Assembly (NCBI GenBank): GCA_022410635.1
Contig: JAJVDF010001194.1
Coordinates: 203,152-267,151, forward strand
Direction: 5' to 3'
Source: Tretioscincus oriximinensis
Lineage: Eukaryota; Chordata; Lepidosauria; Squamata; Gymnophthalmidae
DNA length: 64,000 nucleotides
Shown here in pieces: positions 44,797-56,977 of this stretch. Below the pieces are notes generated by a model that did no database searches, was not told the DNA's origin, and saw nothing but the letters and a program-made list of their open reading frames with translations. Position 1 is the first letter of the stretch. Every line of letters begins with the position of its first letter. The position numbers and the translations under genes are program-made.

Positions 44797-44895
44797 GTTA
44801 TGTTAAAGTGTTCCCTTAATTCTTTTGAGCATTATATATATACCTAATCCCAAGTTTTCCTTTTGCTTATTCCTTTCACAGATAGGAATGCTCCA

Positions 44896-44977
44896 TTTGG
44901 TGGGCCTCTGTGTGACACAGAATGCTGGACTCGATGGGCTGTGGCCTGATCCAGTATGGCTCTTCTTATGTTCTTAT
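44896..44977 (+). mobile_element. CR1-like 3' terminal fragment (TGTTCTTA tail)
   Basis: The last 80 bases of the subfamily only: 'tggtgggcctctgtgtgaca' to 'cttcttatgttctta'. Confidence 0.85.
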
Positions 44978-44984
44978 TTTCAAG

Positions 44985-45725
44985 GAGATGGGGGTGGAAG
45001 GCTACAATGCTCCAGAAAGCAATGACACCTACGATAACTACTAACAAATCAGATTCATAGAAAACTGGGCTGCCATAGGCACTGGAATACAAGCAATTAA
45101 GCTGGCAATAAAGAAGTAAGAGTAGGTTTACATTATTTTAAAAATCATGGGTTTTCCCTCCATTCAGGACCCCTATAAGCATATCCTTTGAGTGTCTTGG
45201 AGTTACAATGGAATCATACATAACATAAAGATAGGTGGCAAGTTGTGGGATGGGGATTTGGAAATCATTTTTTTCTTCCAACTATGATCTGTGGTAAAGG
45301 AGTCATGAAATAACCCTCTGCTCTCCCTACGAATCACAGTCAAACAATAGTCTCAAATGGACTATGAGCAATAAAATGATGACCACTTGACTGCCCCTAA
45401 CATTGCTCCACTCTCATTAGTTTATTTTTTTAAAAAAATAAATGTTATTTTTTTAACTTACATACACACAAACATACACAAACCAACAATCAACAAAAAT
45501 ATAATTAAACAAGAATACTTAACAACAACAGCTAAAATAACCCCACTCTAACTCCCTTCCCCACCTACCTGTGAGTCTTACCTGGAGTAGTGGAGTAATA
45601 TTTACATTGCAAATCAAAAATCTGATTAAGCTTCATTCTTTTTGCTTCACTTAATATAACTCTATCCAAATAACTCCCACTAGTTTAATGACTTAAAAGG
45701 TTACAGTTACCATACATTCAACTAT
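44985..45725. other. Unassigned AT-rich DNA
   Basis: A-rich and T-rich runs near 45420-45460, no gene. Confidence 0.5.
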
Positions 45726-45730
45726 GTGTT

Positions 45731-46075
45731 AGAAGAAGAAGAAGAAGAAAGAAGGAAGAAGAAAGAAGGAAGAAGGAAGAAGAGGAAAGAAGAACTGGGT
45801 TATTATACCCCTCTTTTCTCACCTTTCAAAGGGACACAAAGCAGCTCACAAGGGTATTTTGCCCGAAGGCTGACATTCTATCTTCCCCACCAGGCTGTGG
45901 TATTTCCCATGTATCTAGTTGCAGTCAGTTGCAATTTCTTGCCATTCATGCTTTCGAATAGCTGGGTTGGCTAGAGCTACAGGCTAGTGGAAGGCGCTCA
46001 CCCCTTCCGACGTCCGACACAGGGCTTCAAAACCCCATTTCCAAGGTGAGAGACGGATTCCTTAGCAACTGAGCT
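45731..46075 (-). mobile_element. tRNA-derived SINE, family 2
   Basis: GAA/GGAAGAA tail at 45731-45795, then the antisense body ('ttcaaagggacacaaagcag', 'cgaatagctgggttggctag') and the complement of the head near 46030-46075 ('gagacggattccttagcaac', 'tgagct'). Confidence 0.88.
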
Positions 46076-46079
46076 CTGC

Positions 46080-48060
46080 AACGTCTTTTATAGATACAAC
46101 TTGCACATGGTGACAGTGCCTGAAGAGGAATTCAGGGCTTGGAACTTGAGGAAGACTCTGAATTATTAAATTAGAGCAGAGAAAATGTGACTGAGACGAT
46201 GATGGAATCACTACTGCTACCTCTGATAATAACTATAAGTGAACAAATAAGCAAGGAAGGGAAGGTAACTGGAGTGGGGAAAGTAAAATGAAAGAAACAA
46301 AGAATTTGTTCCATTGGTTCATGGTTGGGATCAAAGTGGGATATTTGGATGGTTCACATGTGAACTGAACCAAAAAATTTTTTGACTTAAATCTGTCCAA
46401 AGGAACTTTGTATGCAAACAGAACTTCCCTGTAGTTTTATAAAAGCTAATCTGAAATGAACCAGAACCACTTTTTAAGGATTTGATTAAAACTGAATCAG
46501 TAAATTTCAGTTCATTACAGTACACCTGTAGCGAAAATGATCAAAAAGAAAAGGATTGAGATACAGCAGTAGATTCATCATACACACTAGACTGTGCAAT
46601 CTTTTCCTCCACAATGTTGAAATTAATGTTCGTAATAAAGATTCCCTAGCTGCATTTATTTGGGGGGGGGGGGAGGACTGAAAAGGAAATGCCCCAAGAA
46701 GTCAACCATTTTGGGTATTGCAAACAAATACACAACCAGGTAGTCCAAGCCAATAAGGTGCTTTCTCTATATATGGAGGGGGAACCTGTCTTGAAAGCTG
46801 GAGTTCCTTTCCTACAGGTAAGTTATTCTTAAAGTTGGTGAAGAAGTCCTGGGAATATAAATGCACCACTCAAGGGATAGCCACCCTTCTGTACCAAATA
46901 GAACTGCCTAACTACCTATGAGGATGACACTTAAGACTAACATGTCAGCTTCCAATTGGAGTATGGGGAAAGATTTCCTTCCTCCTCTCCAGTGAGCTCA
47001 GGTCAACAGCTGTCTCAACAATTGCCTAACATTTAAGCTGTAAGAGCTATTGTAAATAGTTATTCCTCTGGCTAGTGTCTTCTGTTTACCCAGTGGATGT
47101 TTTGCAATACTTCATTCTTCTTTCCACCAACTCAGAAAGAGAACTGATGCATTTAGTGTGCTGCTTCTTACAGGAGTGAAAGTGCATTGTTTTCTTCTTC
47201 TCTGTGTAATGTCCAAAAGCAGCAGGGGTAATTTCGTCAGCAGGGGTAAAATGAATAGTTTTGTGCAGTGCTTTTGTGGGGATTTAGCAACTGAAAATAG
47301 ACAACTGTGCTAGGAAGCATTCTTGGTTGACGTTTCCTGTGCCAGAGAGACAAGAAAATCATTGCATTCAAATATCGTCCATCATGCAAATTAGAAAGGA
47401 CATGTGAGAACTGACAGCAATAGAATGGCACAGGGACAATCTTTAGCAAACATCCCTAAATTGCAAGAGTTAATGGTGCTTTATTTAGTTAATAAAAATA
47501 AAAGTGATAATGTTTGAGCGGGAAGGAACACCTCCTTGTCATTCTGAGACTCTAACAAATCTTCTTTTGCTCTTCCCCTTCCTATAGCTGGATAGAAAGA
47601 TGAATGAAAGCTGTTGTTCTGGATTTTGATATGTTATGTGAAAGCCAATGATAGGAAAGTTTACATAGAACAGTATCCTTCCTCCCATAGTTGCCTTTGC
47701 ACTAATTACTTCTGGGTAGCCTCAACTGAAACCTTTACCTGCCCTGCAAATGAGCTTAAAGGCATTCCACATGTCTCAAGTTTACAATGTATATGAAAAA
47801 TCTCCCACATTTAGAAGTGAAGTTGTCTGCGCTCCCTTAGAAGAGCTCAGATAAATTTTAGCTGTAGTCATTCATACATTTTTGACAGATTTATCCACCA
47901 GTTATTTTTAAAAAAGTTATTTCAGTTCATTTCTAAAGATGAAGAAACAACTAATAATTTTTAAGAGTTGAAGTTGTTTACTAAAAGACTTGGACCATGA
48001 CAATGCATTGTTTTGAATTTTCCCATACTGCCTATTACTTGTTAATATGCACAGCTGGCC
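46080..48060. other. AT-rich DNA, no gene recognised
   Basis: A G-run lies near 46663-46673. I saw no motif-bearing frame and no shared repeat. Confidence 0.5.
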
Positions 48061-48067
48061 TTTTATT

Positions 48068-48180
48068 ATTCATTTATTTATTTGTACTTATATCCCGCCT
48101 TTTGTTGCTTTCTCCACAACAGACACCCTGTGAAGTAGGCGGGACTGAGAGAGTTCAAAGAACTGTGACTGGCCCAAGGT
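48068..48180 (-). mobile_element. tRNA-derived SINE, family 1, partial and internally deleted
   Basis: The TTTATTTG tail complement joins 'atatcccgcc' directly to 'ttttgttgctttctccacaa' (the part between is deleted). It then stops after 'gactggcccaaggt'. The tRNA head is missing. Confidence 0.85.
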
Positions 48181-48334
48181 TAGAGAGTATGCTTATGAAC
48201 CAAATGATGTGAGTCAAGGCAATGTACAATTTTTATTTTTTTATATATATACTAAATATATTCATTATGCATGATTGGGGCTTTACAATTAGTATGTCCA
48301 TGAATCTTCACTCACAATCATACAAACACAATCA

Positions 48335-49106
48335 TACAAATGCTTTCTGTGACCGAGCAAGAAAAGGATCTTGGGGTGTTAGTGGACAATTCAATGAAAA
48401 TGTCAACCCAGTGTGCAGCAGCTGCAAAAAAGGCAAATTCCATGTTGGGGATAATTAGGAAAGGAATCGAAAATAAGTCAGCAAATGTTGTTTTGCCTCT
48501 TTATAAATCTGTGGTGAGGCCACATTTGGAATACTGTGTTCAATTCTGGTCACCACATCTCAAGAGGGATATTTTGGAACTGGAGAAGGTGCAGAAAAGG
48601 GCAACANNNNNNNNNNNNNNNNNNNNNNNNNNNNNNNNNNNNNNNNNNNNNNNNNNNNNNNNNNNNNNNNNNNNNNNNNNNNNNNNNNNNNNNNNNNNNN
48701 NNNNNNNNNNNNNNNNNNNNNNNNNNNNNNNNNNNNNNNNNNNNNNNNNNNNNNNNNNNNNNNNNNNNNNNNNNNNNNNNNNNNNNNNNNNNNNNNNNNN
48801 NNNNNNNNNNNNNNNNGTAGCCAACAGCTTGGATAGTTTCAAGACAGGACTAGACAGGTTTATGGACACTAAGGGTATAAATGGATACTAAGATAGTTGT
48901 CTGGATGTAGCCTCCGGGATGGAGCAACAGGCAGGACTTTTGAAATACCATTTGCAGGGAGTCACGAACAGGAGCAGCATATTTTGCTTTCCTCTGTTCG
49001 GACTGCCCAGGTGCATCTGGTGGGCCTCTGTGTGACACAGAATGCTGGACTCGATGGGCTGTGGCCTGATCCAGTATGGCTCTTCTTATGTTCTTATGTT
49101 CTTAAA
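48335..49106 (+). mobile_element. CR1-like LINE C-terminus and 3' end, interrupted by a sequence gap
   Basis: Before the gap the plus strand encodes TEQEKDLGVLVDNSMKMSTQ, AAAAKKANSMLGIIRKGIEN and KSVVRPHLEYCVQFWSPHLK, followed by LEKVQKRAT, the standard CR1 ORF2 C-terminal blocks. After the gap come 'gtagccaacagcttggatag', the 'gctgtggcctgatccagtat' block and TGTTCTTA repeats at 49090-49106. The frame is open up to the gap. This copy links the TGTTCTTA-tailed 3' ends elsewhere to CR1 coding sequence. Confidence 0.9.
48607..48816. other. Assembly gap, 210 N
   Basis: A run of unknown bases inside the CR1 copy. Its size is plausible for the missing coding part but may be an estimate. Confidence 1.
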
Positions 49107-49109
49107 CAG

Positions 49110-49675
49110 GCCAGAAAGTGCTTTCTCACTGTCGTCTTGCTATCCCCTTTCCCATTTGTCTGCCTTCCACAGTATATATGTGGAAGGCGTCATTGTGTGC
49201 ATGGGTATTACACATCTTTTGAGCATTGTAGTGGAACATTATGGCAGAATCTTAATATTACTCCAACTTTCAGATGGAAACCCAAAGCTGGAAATAGATA
49301 GTCAGCAACCACACTTCCATGTGCTATACTAAAAGGTTCCACCAAAGAAAGAGAAGCAAGGGATGTTTCTAGTCCTCGGACTCATCAATTCTTGACCTCA
49401 ACAAACCATGAATGATCCAGGAGGAGTAAAAGGGTCCTCACAGTGCTACAAATGAGGTCTGTGTGGGACAGCTGCAGATGGAGTCTTTGTGTTCCATTTA
49501 CATGCATATATTATTTATTGTTCTTCTTGTATGAATTTTGAAAACTTTAAAACCTATTTCTTAAAGGCACATAAAGCAGACAATCACAAGAACCAAATCA
49601 CCAAATAGAATTATGTGACATAGACAGGAGACTTTATTACGAAAGCGAATCAGCTTCTTGAGACAAACTGAAGGA
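49110..49675. other. Unassigned DNA
   Basis: No gene or shared repeat recognised. Confidence 0.5.
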
Positions 49676-49681
49676 ACAAAT

Positions 49682-49766
49682 TCAGCAAAGGAGTTAGCAG
49701 CACTTTGAGACTAACGAGAAAAGTGGGTGGCATAAGCTTTCGTAGACACGTCTACTTCTTCAGCTA
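49682..49766. mobile_element. Penelope-like element end, solo
   Basis: 'agcaaaggagttagcagcac' to 'gtagacacgtctacttcttc' matches the left end of the 23.8 kb element, with a short deletion after 'gagactaac'. It abuts a truncated hAT-like element. Confidence 0.75.
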
Positions 49767-49986
49767 GCTCTGCTGCAGGCGAGTTGGCGGTGAGAGCAGG
49801 GCGAAACCCCGCCACCAGCAAAGGAGAGGTATGTGCACGTGTGCGCGTGCGCGCGCACACACATGGTCGCTTGTGGTGAGACAGGCAGAAGAGGTTTTGC
49901 CTGTCTCGCTACAAGCGTCTGTATGTGCCCATGCGCGCGCACTCCACCCCGTCCCGGTTTTGGGTTGCCAGAATATGGCAACCCTA
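49767..49986 (+). mobile_element. Hairpin-rich hAT-like element, 5'-truncated
   Basis: Begins within the right arm ('ctgctgcaggcgagttggcg') and ends ATATGGCAACCCTA. The smaller inverted pair is retained ('gtggtgagacaggcagaa' against 'gcctgtctcgctacaagcg'). The left half has been replaced by the Penelope-like end. Confidence 0.85.
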
Positions 49987-49989
49987 GAT

Positions 49990-51312
49990 AGGAGGATTAC
50001 AAATCCTGATTGGTATCTATTAACCTCAGAGAAATCTGCATTTATTTATTTATTTAGTATTGTTTCAACATTTTGAAAAATCTGCTTTTGCAGAAGTAAC
50101 TATTATGAGAAAATCTATTTCAAACCAGTTTTTCATGCGCAGAACTTACTATCTTACCTTAACCAAACTACCCAATAGTAATTGGAAAAGACAAAAACAG
50201 ATGGAAAAGATGACAAAAATACATACTTCTCAAATTACTGAATTGTAGACTTCTCTGTAGAAAAATCCCAACACTGAGAACACTTATCCAGTTTCAAAAA
50301 CAAAAACATCAACACTATAGCTGCCTGTATATCAGGACCACAAAATGATGGGAAAAGCACAAAATTATAAGACTTTTCTTCATCTCTAGTTTGATCCATT
50401 GTTTAAGCATATGCTTATCTCTCTCCAATTTGTAAGTAATCTGATTTCAATATGCATCATCTTCATCATCTTCATCTTCTTCATCTTCTTCTTCTTCATC
50501 ATCATCATCATCATCTTAGTGATAGGATTGCATCAAATCACAAAGAGCACAGGGAGGAGAAGGATGGAAATGAAGGCAAACTGACTGAACTCTAAATTCA
50601 TGGGTGTAATTAAACCAATAATAGTCTGAGCCTCCATTATGCATCAAGACTGGCTAATCTATCAGGTCACAATATTTGTGCTAAACATTAGCTTCATAAG
50701 ATAGGTGCAGACAATCATGCAATTTACTAATAATGAATTCATTCTCGATTTCCCCATCTAGATTTCTGTGACACCAAGAACACAATGAAAAGAAGATAAA
50801 ATGATTAATTATAGTTACATTGCTTGAATCAGAGTTGGTTTCGGTTTTTGCTTTGGTAGGTTTTTTTAATCTCAGAGAAGTAGTTTCCATACCTCTTTCC
50901 TACTTCTTCTATTAGCAAAACTGTTAGCCTTTAAGGTGCTAACCAAGTTGCTCTTTCTGCTGCAAGGCAGCTGCTTCTAACAAATTAATTAACAGAGACA
51001 CAGAAACAAAAATGACCTTAGACTTTGCCCATAAGCAAGGAATAAAGACATTGAAAAAGAAGCTTCTTTTATTTACATTACAGCAAGTGCACTTTTTAGA
51101 AAAGTGTGTCATTGCCTTGTGTTTTTTATGAAGAATGACTTCATCCCTTTATGATTCTATTGCTGTGTGTTTATGATCATTTGTTATGACTTTTGTTCTT
51201 AATAAATTCACTCTTTCGAGAAGTTAAATCTAACAGATGTCTTTCAGTGCACACAGAACTGGGAAGAATACCAACCCACTTTATTTCAGTAAAACATATT
51301 AGCTATTCCAGT
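49990..51312. other. AT-rich DNA with a CAT/CTT microsatellite
   Basis: A trinucleotide tract of TCATCT/TTCTTC units lies at 50455-50516. No gene recognised. Confidence 0.6.
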
Positions 51313-51317
51313 AAAAC

Positions 51318-51996
51318 ATATACCCGTATATACGCGAGTATAAGTCAACCCAAATATAAGGCGGGGCACCTAATTTTACCACAAAAAACTGGAAAAACTT
51401 ATTGACTCCAGTATAAGCCTAGGGTGGAAAATGCAGCAGAAGGGGATGAAGGAAGGAAATGGACCCAACACCTTCCCTGCACCCATTTGAGCTGCACATC
51501 ACCCCCTGGGGCCTGCAGCCTCCCATGGGGCCACGTGCTAGACACTCCTGGAGGCTCCTTTGGCATCCACTCCTTGGTCCCCAAGCCTGGGATGATCAGG
51601 CGCACATAGAGGATGCCGGCAGCAAGGAGGGTCTGGTGCTACAGCACCCTCGCTTCACTGGATAGATATGACCTCTGCTGCCACTGCCACACTTTCCTCT
51701 GATGCCTGCAAACTGGGGGCACTACTGAAAACCACCTCAGGCATTGGTCCAGAGGGAGGAAGCAAAGGCAGCAACTTCAGCCCACATACAACTGTGCAGG
51801 CTTGAGGAGGGAAACACTGGAGCATGCTGGGAAGTGTAGTCCCACCTGTGGCTGGGGATAAAGGTTGAGGATGGAAGAGGCTCCAGGGAAGCAGGAGATC
51901 ACATGCACTGCACCCGAGTATAAGTTGAGGGGGGCTTTTTCAGCATTAAAAGCTGTGCTGAAAAACTAGCCTTATACTCGAGTATATACAGTATAT
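51318..51996. mobile_element. Non-autonomous DNA transposon, about 680 bp, 26-bp inverted ends
   Basis: The left end reads TATACCCGTATATACGCGAG followed by TATAAG. The right end is CTTATACTCGAGTATATACA followed by GTATAT, so they are inverted with few mismatches. A second inverted pair sits just inside ('aaaaactggaaaaact' against 'ggctttttcagcatt' and neighbours). The interior is GC-richer than the flanks and encodes no recognisable transposase. TA-rich flanks hide the target duplication. Confidence 0.75.
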
Positions 51997-51999
51997 ATA

Positions 52000-53048
52000 T
52001 ATATAATGTTAACTTTTCATAAAGAATGTTTGCCATAATGCAACAATGTAATAATTACAGGGAAGGCTGAAATCATTTGTGATATTTACTCACTTGAAAT
52101 ACTCTTGTTTCTACTGTTTTTTATTAGCTCTTTTCTATACATTTTAAATTAATAATTCAGGAACTCCAATGAGAAACCAAGGGAGTGGTAAATCACGCCT
52201 CCTTTGGTCACTGATTGGTTGAGCTAGGCCCAAGCAGAAAAAGGAAAAATGGCAGCAAAACTCATGAATTGCCATCACCATGTCCTCTGACTGCCCGAGC
52301 AACAGGACAAATTATGGCACCCACAAGTTTGGTCTGAAAACTCATGCACATGTATATTCACACACACAATGAAACACACATCCATAGAGCCATTCGACTT
52401 CACCACTGCCAGCAATCATCATGGCCCACAAGCCTTGGACATCAGCTGCAAGCCCTGCTAATCACTCCCCCCCCAAGGATCACCAACCACTCACCTGCTG
52501 CTGCCACCTTGCCAGTATTAGCAGCTTCAGTGAAGCTCCTTCCTCCCCCAGTGAGCACTGCCAGCCTGCCATGCCAACACCCTCCCCAAGCCATGCCCAG
52601 GGAGACCCAGAGATTTGAGGCCTGGGGAACTCAGAGCCACAGCTCAAGTGTCAGGAACACCTAGAGATCAGACCTCAAGGCCTGAAGAGGTCCAGAAGGC
52701 CCCAGATGCTGACCTCAAAGATTGCAAAGGGTCTGGATGCTTGCTGTGAAGACCATGAATGCCCGCTGCTACCTGCCATCCTGCCGCCTTACTTTGCATG
52801 GCCTGAACCCCATGCACAAGCTTGACCTCTAGGCCCAGTAATGTTCAGACCCTACCCTTGAGTTGACCTGGAACTCCAGCCTTGGCAGAGGAAGAGCAGG
52901 CAGAGGGAGGATAAGCGAAGGAAAGTGGGGGGAGCAAAACAGAGGGTGGATTGGAGGCACACGGGGAAGGAAGAGGGGAGATCACAGGAGGATAAAAGCA
53001 GAGGCAGAGAAGAGAACCTGGGACTCTGGGAAAGGGATAAGGGAGAGG
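52000..53048. other. Mixed unassigned DNA, locally GC-rich
   Basis: From about 52420 to 53040 the composition rises in GC and purine-rich stretches. Frames here lack motifs. It may be an unrecognised repeat. Confidence 0.45.
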
Positions 53049-53051
53049 CAG

Positions 53052-53781
53052 TAACGGGGGTTTGCTCACCACGTTATTAAGATGCCTGCACATCTGAGGC
53101 AGCCGTATCATCAGAATACGGACACATGTAAAATCTGACTTCCATCAAGAACTCACACGGAGGCCATAAACTTAGATCGTGAGGCAAGATCCAGGAGGCC
53201 CACGTAGGCCATAGGGTCCTCCAGAGCACCTCTGTGCAGCAATTTTATTGACTCCAAAACAGAAGGTGTGTACAAGAAAAGTGATGTCAGAAAGTGAGAG
53301 CTCCGGAGGTGTGGCTTGGGGCAGACTGGAGGTGGATCCAGGTTGTGACACCTGTGTGACGCGTCTCCCTCCTCTCAAGGGGCGCAGCCTGTGTCAGGAA
53401 GTTCCAAATATGGGTATGGTTTGAGCAAAACAAGATTGACCCCTTTAGGCTTCCAGGACCTGTGACCGGTCATTCACCCCAAGGTAAAGGGATGGACAAA
53501 AGACTTCCTCTAGACTTTCCAGGGCAATTGACTCATGCCATTAAGCCAGGGATTCAGATACAATGGGTGCCCTCTGAGACAATAGGCTAAGGGGAACTGC
53601 TAAATGGGTGTTGCTTCAGGGCAGGAAGAGAGAGATTAGCTCTCTTGCAACACCCTGTAGAAGAAAATTTTCCCAAAATTTTACATCCAGGCTGCCTGGG
53701 CTTCTGGGGACCAATTCTTGCATATATTTATATCAAATATATTTATGCCAATTAATATATCACGTATGGCGAACCCCGATA
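53052..53781 (-). mobile_element. Solo LTR, family A copy 3
   Basis: Read on the minus strand it starts TATCGGGGTTCGCC followed by 'tatattaattggcataaata', and ends GCAAACCCCCGTTA. The shared blocks appear in reverse on the plus strand: 'ttattgactccaaaacagaa' (poly(A) region), 'gtgacacctgtgtgacgcg', 'tcaaggggcgcagcctgtgt'. It is the most diverged of the three copies. No clear target duplication. Confidence 0.75.
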
Positions 53782-53784
53782 CTG

Positions 53785-54255
53785 TACTAAAATGGTTTCT
53801 CCCTCCTGTATTAGACATTCACTCCGTATGATATATCAAGTTGAAGCATTTAAATTCTTTGAGTAGAGTCCTGCTGCATCTAGTTTAAATCCTCTTTCAC
53901 CAATAATCATTCAATCTTTTTTAAATAAAAATCTCAATATTCCAGGAGCTCTGCACTGAAGCATTCTGGATACACTGAAGGCATCAGTAGAACAAATATT
54001 TTAGCTTCAAAGTCTCTGATTCTGTGTTTTTAGCAAGTGGCTCTTATGCTATCAATCTTTTTCTTGTTGGTCTCTAAGATCTCTGCTAAAAAATCTAATC
54101 CAAACGAACACAGCAATTTCTTTGATATTGTGCTGAGAAAGCTAAACCCTGTTTCCCTCTGTGATTCTGAAATCTGTTTCTAGCAATGCAGAATTAATAA
54201 AAACATATCAAAAGAAGAATCTCATCTTCTGCTATGTATAGTGGACAAGGAAGGA
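53785..54255. other. Unassigned DNA, possible Penelope-like trace
   Basis: About 54065-54125 reads 'cttgttggtctctaagatct' and 'cgaacacagcaatttctttg', a diverged resemblance to Penelope-like right ends. Too weak to call separately. Confidence 0.35.
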
Positions 54256-54264
54256 ACGAGGGAA

Positions 54265-54470
54265 GGAAGAAGGCTGATTTTTTTATCCTGCTTTTCTCAA
54301 ATTGAAGGGACTCAAAGCAGCTTATGTAACCTTCTATTCTTCTCTTCACAATAGATACCTTGGGGCTGAGAGAGCTCCAAATAACTGTAACTAGCCTAAG
54401 ACCACCCAACTGGTTTGATGTACAGTAATGAACTAGGAGATTACCAGAAAAGAGTCTGCCTTACCCATGA
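54265..54470 (-). mobile_element. Diverged family 1-like SINE fragment
   Basis: 'ggggctgagagagctccaaa', 'taactgtaactagcctaaga' and 'gattaccagaaaagagtctg' align in order with the antisense body and head of family 1. The tail ('tttctcaaattgaagggact') looks more like family 2, so this may be an older related SINE. Confidence 0.5.
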
Positions 54471-54474
54471 CCAG

Positions 54475-55842
54475 AATGGCTCTCAATGAATTGCTCGGAT
54501 ATGAAGGTTCTGCATAGCCTGGTTTAGCATTAGATTGAAACTGACCAATTTCTGGGTCCATTTCCAGTTCAAATCTAGAACACACCAGGCACAAGCATTT
54601 AAATTGCAGAACATTCATTTCATACCTTCAAAACTTCAGTGGCTAAGAAGTGTTAGCTGCAAACACCTCCTACATGAGATTTCTGCATCCCCACTGCAAT
54701 TCACCTTTCTTTTTCTTTTTTACAATTGTCTGTATATGGAATAAATGTAAATAAAGGGTTTTTTCTTTTTAATTGGAGAGTTTATCAGGAAGCATCATTT
54801 TGTTTTCTTAGTTTAGNAACAGCTACACAGTTTGAATTATAAAGTTGAATTCATCATAAAGTTGGGGTGTGTGTGTAATATTTTTTGAAAAAAGGAAAGC
54901 AAGGCTCCCCAAGGATAAGCTAAACGAGTAGCTAGAAGGTTGACATCTGTGCTACTCTTTCAAGCATTGTGGAATGCATGAGATTTTGCATTCCTGTAAG
55001 CATAAGGTTTACACTTCTTAGATGAGACTGGGCTATGGGTAAATCAGGGAACAATTGTGATATGCATGCATAGGTAAATGAAAAACAAAACTACTGTATC
55101 TGTTTAGATAAGGTGGCAATAGGAATATTATGTCTATTGCTAATAAAAATGGCCCTGGGATGAAGAAAAATGGCCCCAAATAAATCATCTAGAACAAATA
55201 TCTTTCTGATTGTCCAAATAAGGAGGGCAGTCGGAATTTCTAGGAAATAGCAAAGGGAGAGGAGGAGTGGACATTAAGAGCTTCACTCTGGATTGTATTT
55301 CAGAATGGGGACCCGCTATGTATATGTTGTTTATAGTCTAAGCAAGACACATCTTGGGCCTTTTTTAGATGACAAGTTCTTATTATAGGATATACTTCAG
55401 AAAAACCTAGAGCAGAAAGAGTTTAAACCTAGATGAGTATTATTTTTAAATGGTGCATTTGTAAGGCTGGATACATAAGAACAGACCCTCAGGGGTCTAA
55501 TACTCAATGAAAATGAGCAAAAGGTGAGCATTGAGAGAGATCATAGTAACACTTACTTGTTTCCACAGTTATCTTGGCTTCTTCTCTCAGCCATGTTTGT
55601 GGCTGGGAAGTGACAGAGTGGTATGAGGACGTTACATTATTGAAAACCTATTGCAAATATGCGGTTCCCAGGCCTTCCTCTATCCCTGCTGTGTCTGGTT
55701 TATGTATATGACAAAATAATAATATGCACTTACGAACCTGGCAGTGGTTTTATAAACATGTTGTCTTTGATTTTCATGAAAAAATGAAGAGAGGAGAGTC
55801 TGACTGCTCCAACTATTGTAGGATTAACACATAAAAACTGGT
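54475..55842. other. AT-rich DNA, no gene recognised
   Basis: Contains one N (54817) and a GT run near 54865. No gene. Confidence 0.5.
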
Positions 55843-55846
55843 ATAA

Positions 55847-55900
55847 TTTTTTGCATCTTTAACAGGTATAGAAAAAGGAAATTTTCATCAGGTAAAGTTA
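55847..55900. repeat. Foldback hairpin family H, left arm only
   Basis: 'tttttgcatctttaacaggt' and 'agaaaaaggaaattttcatc' align with the left arms at 29.68 and 63.16 kb. No matching right arm follows. Confidence 0.5.
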
Positions 55901-55904
55901 GGTG

Positions 55905-56575
55905 AGAAACACTGATAACATCAAATGAACCTTGAAAGGATTGGGATAAACACGAAGAAGAACACACAAGTAATTGCTACCATGGGGTATGATGCTTGGA
56001 TGCTAGTTTGCTTAATGCATGTTAAAGAGGCAATAGTAAATGTAGGCTTTATCCACACACAATATATTTTAAGCAGCTCAAGAATCTTAGAGGTGATAAC
56101 ATATGGCAACTATGTTCCCACCCAACCTCCAACCCACATTAAAGGCTAGAAAGTGAATTTCCAAAGTGTACTTTATGGCCTTTAATGTGGTTTAGAAGCA
56201 GTTACACAGTACCACCACTAAGTATCTCTTCAAAACCTGTTTGCAATTCTTTTGTTAAAAAGATAATTTTATTGAAGTTTTTTTCTGGCACACTAAGAAT
56301 AAAAAATAATTCAGTATAAACAATGTAATACATGAATAAATATGGGGGGAAAGGAATAATTAAAACTGGGTTCTGATCCTTTTGTCCAGCAAGTACATAT
56401 AAATTTATCACCATAACCTCTGAGTAATTTCAGCTACATTGCTTTTAGGTTGTTCATTAAATTCCATTTTTTGTGAAACAGTGTTCTTTCTGTGATCATT
56501 GGTTTACCTGGTCGTAGAATCATGGTGCCCATTTCTGCTAAATCTGTCAATTTCAGCAGTCTGATAATTTGATAA
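55905..56575. other. Unassigned AT-rich DNA
   Basis: A short imperfect inverted pair around 56130-56190 ('cccacattaaaggcta' against 'ggcctttaatgtggtt') is visible. No gene. Confidence 0.45.
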
Positions 56576-56579
56576 TATT

Positions 56580-56840
56580 TCTTTATTTATATTTCTTTAT
56601 TTGTACTTATATCCCGCCCTATACCCGAAGGTCTCAGGGCGGCCAACCATAGGGCGGCGCACATAGCTTGTGTTGCTTTCTCCACAACAGACACCCTGTG
56701 GAGTAGGTGGGGCTGAGAGAGTTCTAAAGAACTGTGACTGGCCCAAGGTCACCCAGCTGGTTTTCATGGAGGAGTGGGGAATAAAACCGGGAGGCTACCA
56801 GATAAGAGTTCCACACTCTAACCACTACACCAAACTGGCA
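56580..56840 (-). mobile_element. tRNA-derived SINE, family 1
   Basis: Antisense, essentially complete: 'atcccgccctatacccgaag', 'ttgctttctccacaacagac', 'ggagtggggaataaaaccgg' and ending 'accaaactggc'. Confidence 0.92.
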
Positions 56841-56977
56841 TCCAAATAGCTAGTACCGAGCTTTTCCATCCTTGGGCATATAACAGCATTGTAGCTGTAT
56901 ATATTGGATTAATCTCTCATAGCTTTTCTCCAACGATAGACTTCAAATCCAAATTTAATTTCTATTTTGCTGTAACC

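Noticed and set aside
46660..46675. Isolated G-run as a quadruplex or promoter signal
   Set aside because: A single homopolymer run without companion G-tracts or a nearby gene start.
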